Below the pieces are notes generated by a model. It was not told the DNA's origin. It made no database searches and worked only from the letters and a program-made list of their open reading frames with translations. A program made the translations under genes and the position numbers. A stretch of DNA of 6,542 bases from Chloroflexota bacterium. Lineage in GTDB: Bacteria > Chloroflexota > Anaerolineae > Anaerolineales > DRMV01. This document shows, piece after piece, positions 6,218-6,542 of this stretch (position 1 is its first letter; each line of letters starts with the position of its first letter). The DNA lies in the NCBI GenBank assembly GCA_013153335.1, contig JAADEP010000150.1:1-6542 (forward strand). Direction: 5' to 3'.

Positions 6218-6542
6218 TGACTAAGGAGCCACTTTGGACATTTGGTAGGTTCTCATTATGGATATTTGTCACAATTGTGGGCGCTATTCCAATTGGTTTT
6301 ATAGTCTATCCATCCAAGATTCAGGCGTCCTGTTGGTTTGAATGTTGTGATGTCAAGCAATATTCTCCTGATGCTCAACCATGCTGGGCTCCATATCCCA
6401 ATGATTGTAGTGTTTGCAATGACAGAGGTTTAAAGTGTTGTACTGTTTGCACATCTCCTACCCCCACGCCAACCGATGGTGGAGGCGGCGGTGGGGGCGG
6501 AGGCGGAGGAGGTGGCGGTGGAGGCGGAAGCTGCCGCCACTA
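6217..6542 (+). CDS. Exported cysteine-rich protein with polyglycine tract, 3' end outside window
   Basis: An open frame of 108 codons runs to the window end without a stop. Its ATG shares one base with the TAA of the lipoprotein gene (TAATG), so it is probably translated by coupling. Residues 6-31 form a hydrophobic segment (signal peptide or anchor), ending near I-Q-A at 35-37, a plausible signal peptidase I site. The next 41 residues hold nine cysteines (39, 43, 44, 56, 64, 67, 74, 75, 78), with CC pairs and CxxC at 64-67 and 75-78. Then comes a PTPTPT linker at 81-86, 17 consecutive glycines at 88-104, and another Cys at 106. Because it is exported, disulfide bonds are more likely than a zinc site. 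The Cys-rich part is AT-rich like the lipoprotein's C-terminal domain. I recognise no family. The polyGly could be a linker to a further domain beyond the window. The coding call is well supported by start overlap, signal-like N-terminus and unbroken frame; function is unknown. Confidence 0.72.
   Translation, partial: MTKEPLWTFGRFSLWIFVTIVGAIPIGFIVYPSKIQASCWFECCDVKQYSPDAQPCWAPYPNDCSVCNDRGLKCCTVCTSPTPTPTDGGGGGGGGGGGGGGGGGSCRH
6478..6528 (+). repeat. GGN trinucleotide tract encoding 17 glycines
   Basis: Seventeen GGN codons follow one another without interruption, in a gene otherwise AT-rich. All four Gly codons are used (GGT, GGC, GGA, GGG), so this is not a pure trinucleotide expansion; selection for the amino acid run, with some slippage, is the better reading. 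The closely spaced G runs could also form two-layer G-quadruplexes on this strand. Confidence 0.85.

Noticed and set aside
6258..6341. Small frame MDICHNCG... of 27 codons
   Set aside because: The AAGGAG upstream is about 30 nt away, too far, and the frame ends quickly; the coupled frame from 6217 stays open to the window end.
6406..6450. CxxC...CxxC zinc ribbon in the Cys-rich protein
   Set aside because: The two CxxC pairs are only seven residues apart, too close for a usual zinc ribbon, and the protein appears to be exported.
6520..6540. Inverted repeat GGCGG...CCGCC at the window end, terminator-like
   Set aside because: Only five base pairs, within a coding frame, with no T run after it.

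Overview
The window looks like chromosomal DNA of a high-GC bacterium, most likely a member of the Chloroflexota (Anaerolineae-like). This rests on overall gene style, on the long Pro/Thr/Ser linkers directly after a lipobox (the PTPT type common in exported Chloroflexota proteins), and on the lack of outer-membrane export genes. It is an inference; no rRNA or marker gene is present. All five genes lie on the + strand.

Bases 1-5119 form one tight, GC-rich gene cluster for making and handling an extracellular polysaccharide. It starts inside a BcsB-like gene whose 5' end is outside the window. BcsB is the surface partner of bacterial cellulose synthase, with a single C-terminal membrane helix. 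After 21 nt comes a 627-aa processive family-2 glycosyltransferase of the cellulose-synthase type. It has an N-terminal MshEN (GspE_N-type) domain matching the c-di-GMP-binding MshEN consensus, and no C-terminal PilZ domain. The third gene overlaps the second by 59 nt. It encodes a polytopic membrane protein with a C-terminal soluble part, resembling GT-C membrane glycosyltransferases. Together they suggest a c-di-GMP-responsive synthase plus BcsB-type partner, with a possible lipid-linked-sugar modifying enzyme.

Bases 5120-5254 are a 135-nt gap with no convincing terminator or promoter; it ends in a strong ribosome binding site.

Bases 5255-6542 are different. A lipoprotein gene begins with a signal peptide, lipobox and very GC-rich Pro/Thr linker. 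At about base 5620 it changes abruptly to AT-richer DNA encoding a domain of about 200 aa that I do not recognise. Its stop codon overlaps the start of a fifth gene (TAATG), which is open to the window end. That gene encodes an exported, cysteine-rich polypeptide with a short PTPTPT linker and an uninterrupted run of 17 glycines. It is not a shadow ORF: it is the only long open frame at that end and is translationally coupled to the lipoprotein.

The two points of most interest are the MshEN-for-PilZ arrangement in a BcsB-linked synthase, and the coupled pair of orphan exported proteins in compositionally atypical DNA.
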